A DNA stretch of 64,000 bases, taken from the NCBI GenBank assembly GCA_964389925.1, contig CAYMGE010000015.1, positions 1 to 64,000 of the forward strand. The letters are read 5' to 3'. The stretch comes from CALECP01 sp964389925. Lineage in GTDB: Bacteria; Chloroflexota; Anaerolineae; Promineifilales; Promineifilaceae. The notes below the pieces were generated by a model. That model was not told the origin of the DNA. It saw only the letters and a program-made list of their open reading frames with translations, and searched no databases. Shown in pieces: positions 62,648 to 64,000 of the stretch (the first letter of the stretch is position 1; each line of letters starts with the position of its first letter). Made by a program: the position numbers and the translations under genes.

Positions 62648-64000
62648 ATGAGTGAAAAACTAACTGCTCCCGATGTGGAGAAAAAACCGTTTGAAGTTGA
62701 AATCAATGGGAATGTGCGCGTCGATGATTACTATTGGCTGCGCGAGAAGACAAACCCAGATGTGTTGGCCTATTTAGAGGCCGAAAATGCGTATCGAGAG
62801 CAGGCGCTGGGGCATTTGGCGACGTTGCGCGAGAAGCTGTTTGAGGAAATGGTCGGCCGAATTCAAGAAACCGACGACAGCGTTCCCGTGCGCGAAGGTA
62901 ATTACTATTACTACACGCGCACCGAAGAGGGCAAACAGTACGCCATCTATTGCCGCAAGTTAGGTGTGGAAGGCGAAGAAGAGATACTGCTCGACCTCAA
63001 CCAAATTGAGGCTGACAATGAATATGCTTATCTATCGCTGGGGATTTATGAAGTCAGTCCACAGCATAATTTGTTGGCATTTGGGCTAGACACGACAGGA
63101 GCCGAAACGTACACGATTCAGTTTAAGGATTTGGAGACGGGCGAGCTGTTGGGCGATGTGATTGAGAATGCGGCGGGATCGGCCGAATGGGGCGATAACA
63201 CAACGCTCTTCTACACAACTGAGGAAGAAAGCACCAAGCGCAGCGATAAACTCTATCGGCATATTTTGGGAGAAGGGCAGTCGGCCGATGTCCTTATGTA
63301 TCACGAACCCGACCAACTCTACAACGTCTACCCCTACAAAACAAACGACAAACGCTATCTATTTGTCGGCTCAATGGGCATCGAAACGTATGAATGGCAC
63401 TATCTCGACACCGATGTACCGCTCGGTGACTTCAAGCTATTTGCAGCCCGCGAGAAATCGCTACGCTACATGGTCGAACATCGGGCTAGCATATTTTACA
63501 TCGTGACCAATGCCGATGGCGCAGTCAACAGCAAATTGATGACAACGCCTGTAACCGACACGCGCCGCATCAGTTGGCAAAACCTGATCGACCATCGAGA
63601 AGATGTCCGCCTTTACAGCATCGAAATGTTTGCCCAATACTTTGTGCGCTCTGAGCGCGTCAATGGATTGACCCAACTGGTCGTCACGCAGTTCGATGGA
63701 TTTGAGTCACATACAATCGAGTTTGATGAGCAAGTTTACACCGTTGGATTTGGCGCAAATGCGGAATACAACAGTCAGCTTGTGCGTTTGACTTATACAT
63801 CGCTCGTCACACCTGCAACTGTCTACGATTACCACATGGGGCAACGCACGCTTGAGCTGAAGAAACGCACGCCGGTTTTGGGTGGATATAACGTTGAGGA
63901 TTATACGACTACACGGATTTTTGCGACGGCCGATGACGGGGCGCAAGTACCGATTTCCCTTGTCTATCGCAAAGATGCGTGGCAAGGTCAGCCAACGACG
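62648..64000 (+). CDS. ptrB: Oligopeptidase B (prolyl oligopeptidase family), 5' part
   Basis: The frame starts at ATG 62648 (MSEKLTAPDVEKKPFEVEI), has an AAGG Shine-Dalgarno 6 bases upstream, and runs off the window end without a stop after 451 codons. VDDYYWLREKTNPDVLAYLE is the typical N-terminal propeller entry of S9A peptidases, and DDGAQVPISLVYRKD near the end leads into the catalytic alpha/beta hydrolase domain. The Ser, Asp and His of the triad lie beyond the window. It cleaves short peptides after basic residues in relatives. Two TCGGCCGA sites fall in it within about 100 bases (63179 and 63281). Confidence 0.9.
   Translation, partial: MSEKLTAPDVEKKPFEVEINGNVRVDDYYWLREKTNPDVLAYLEAENAYREQALGHLATLREKLFEEMVGRIQETDDSVPVREGNYYYYTRTEEGKQYAIYCRKLGVEGEEEILLDLNQIEADNEYAYLSLGIYEVSPQHNLLAFGLDTTGAETYTIQFKDLETGELLGDVIENAAGSAEWGDNTTLFYTTEEESTKRSDKLYRHILGEGQSADVLMYHEPDQLYNVYPYKTNDKRYLFVGSMGIETYEWHYLDTDVPLGDFKLFAAREKSLRYMVEHRASIFYIVTNADGAVNSKLMTTPVTDTRRISWQNLIDHREDVRLYSIEMFAQYFVRSERVNGLTQLVVTQFDGFESHTIEFDEQVYTVGFGANAEYNSQLVRLTYTSLVTPATVYDYHMGQRTLELKKRTPVLGGYNVEDYTTTRIFATADDGAQVPISLVYRKDAWQGQPTT

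Larger units (their letters stand above)
653..63288. repeat. Highly iterated palindrome TCGGCCGA, about 69 copies outside the CRISPR array
   Basis: The first base of each copy, located by eye: 653, 3128, 3837, 4448, 4661, 5318, 6508, 6976, 7414, 8409, 10776, 11145, 12347, 12831, 13067, 15527, 16493, 17708, 18529, 23727, 23881, 24579, 24815, 25536, 26183, 26381, 28076, 29048, 30423, 31511, 32120, 33177, 33930, 34122, 34374, 34790, 35306, 35882, 36346, 36786, 37459, 38122, 38305, 39959, 40273, 40890, 41831, 42207, 42854, 43320, 44645, 45690, 46379, 49918, 50470, 50595, 53133, 54501, 55659, 56853, 57968, 58280, 59173, 60158, 61845, 62260, 62853, 63179, 63281. Nearly all are inside coding sequence and in every frame (Ser-Ala-Glu/Asp, Ile-Gly-Arg, Arg-Pro). 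Near-matches ending GCGGCCGA are also common. It resembles the HIP1 palindrome of cyanobacteria. Confidence 0.93.

Noticed and set aside
653..63288. TCGGCCGA as a DNA uptake sequence or terminator element
   Set aside because: Copies lie almost entirely inside genes, not as inverted pairs after stop codons, and uptake sequences known to me are not octamer palindromes; neither idea explains the skew switch.
1..64000. tRNA, tmRNA, RNase P RNA or rRNA genes
   Set aside because: I looked for T-loop-like GTTCGAATC patterns and CCA-ended acceptor stems and found none; a covariance search would be more sensitive.

Overview
The window looks like a chromosomal segment of a free-living bacterium, most likely a member of the Chloroflexota (Anaerolineae/Caldilineae-like). 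This is inferred from the gene content: Thr/Pro-rich anchored surface protein, CpXC and DUF2344 genes in one operon, a stand-alone AICAR transformylase, TolB-like lipoproteins, a YpdA-like flavoprotein, and a mix of Shine-Dalgarno and apparently leaderless starts. No rRNA or tRNA gene was seen. Most of the segment is ordinary housekeeping sequence on both strands: ruvB, prfC, rpsD, a large sensor kinase, aspS, prfA, plsX-fabF, ftsZ, recJ, pepT, rmuC and three M42 aminopeptidases.

Layout. 0-7.6 kb: ruvB, prfC, rpsD, histidine kinase, short-chain dehydrogenase, MazG-like hydrolase. 7.7-18 kb: two paralogous secreted clan GH-A-like proteins on either side of an AICAR transformylase, an epimerase, a VOC/DUF1330 pair, an acetyltransferase and a cold-shock gene, followed by an XRE regulator. 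18-22 kb: aspS and a CRISPR array (14 spacers) without cas genes. 22-33 kb: YpdA-like oxidoreductase, LiaF-like protein, CpXC/DUF2344/phosphodiester glycosidase operon, lipoprotein, prfA, PRC-barrel protein, acyl-CoA dehydrogenase. 33-41 kb: a divergent proteasome-type Ntn hydrolase, plsX-fabF, a BldC-like HTH protein with ftsZ, recJ. 41-47 kb: a sulfate-assimilation operon (siroheme sulfite reductase, unknown, TrpD-like, APS reductase, siroheme synthase) behind a structured leader. 47-53 kb: accessory region with a type II restriction-modification pair, pepT, an hsdS remnant and an integron remnant (attC-like site, rmuC as apparent cassette, truncated IntI-like integrase). 53-64 kb: three M42 peptidases, a Pro/Thr-rich anchored protein, a lytic transglycosylase, an ABC-2-like membrane protein, a beta-helix exoprotein and the 5' part of oligopeptidase B.

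The most striking signal is not a gene. The octamer palindrome TCGGCCGA occurs about 69 times outside the CRISPR array, where about one is expected by chance, and once more inside every CRISPR repeat. It is used in all reading frames and on genes of both strands. The DNA 5' of the sites tends to be rich in G and the DNA 3' of them rich in C, so the palindrome sits at small local GC-skew switches. In the first ten consecutive sites the 60 bases on the left hold 188 G and 118 C, and the 60 bases on the right hold 110 G and 182 C (counted by eye). This looks like a HIP1-type highly iterated palindrome tied to a strand-asymmetric process. Long gaps in the site distribution include the restriction-modification genes and rmuC, which fits recent import of those genes.
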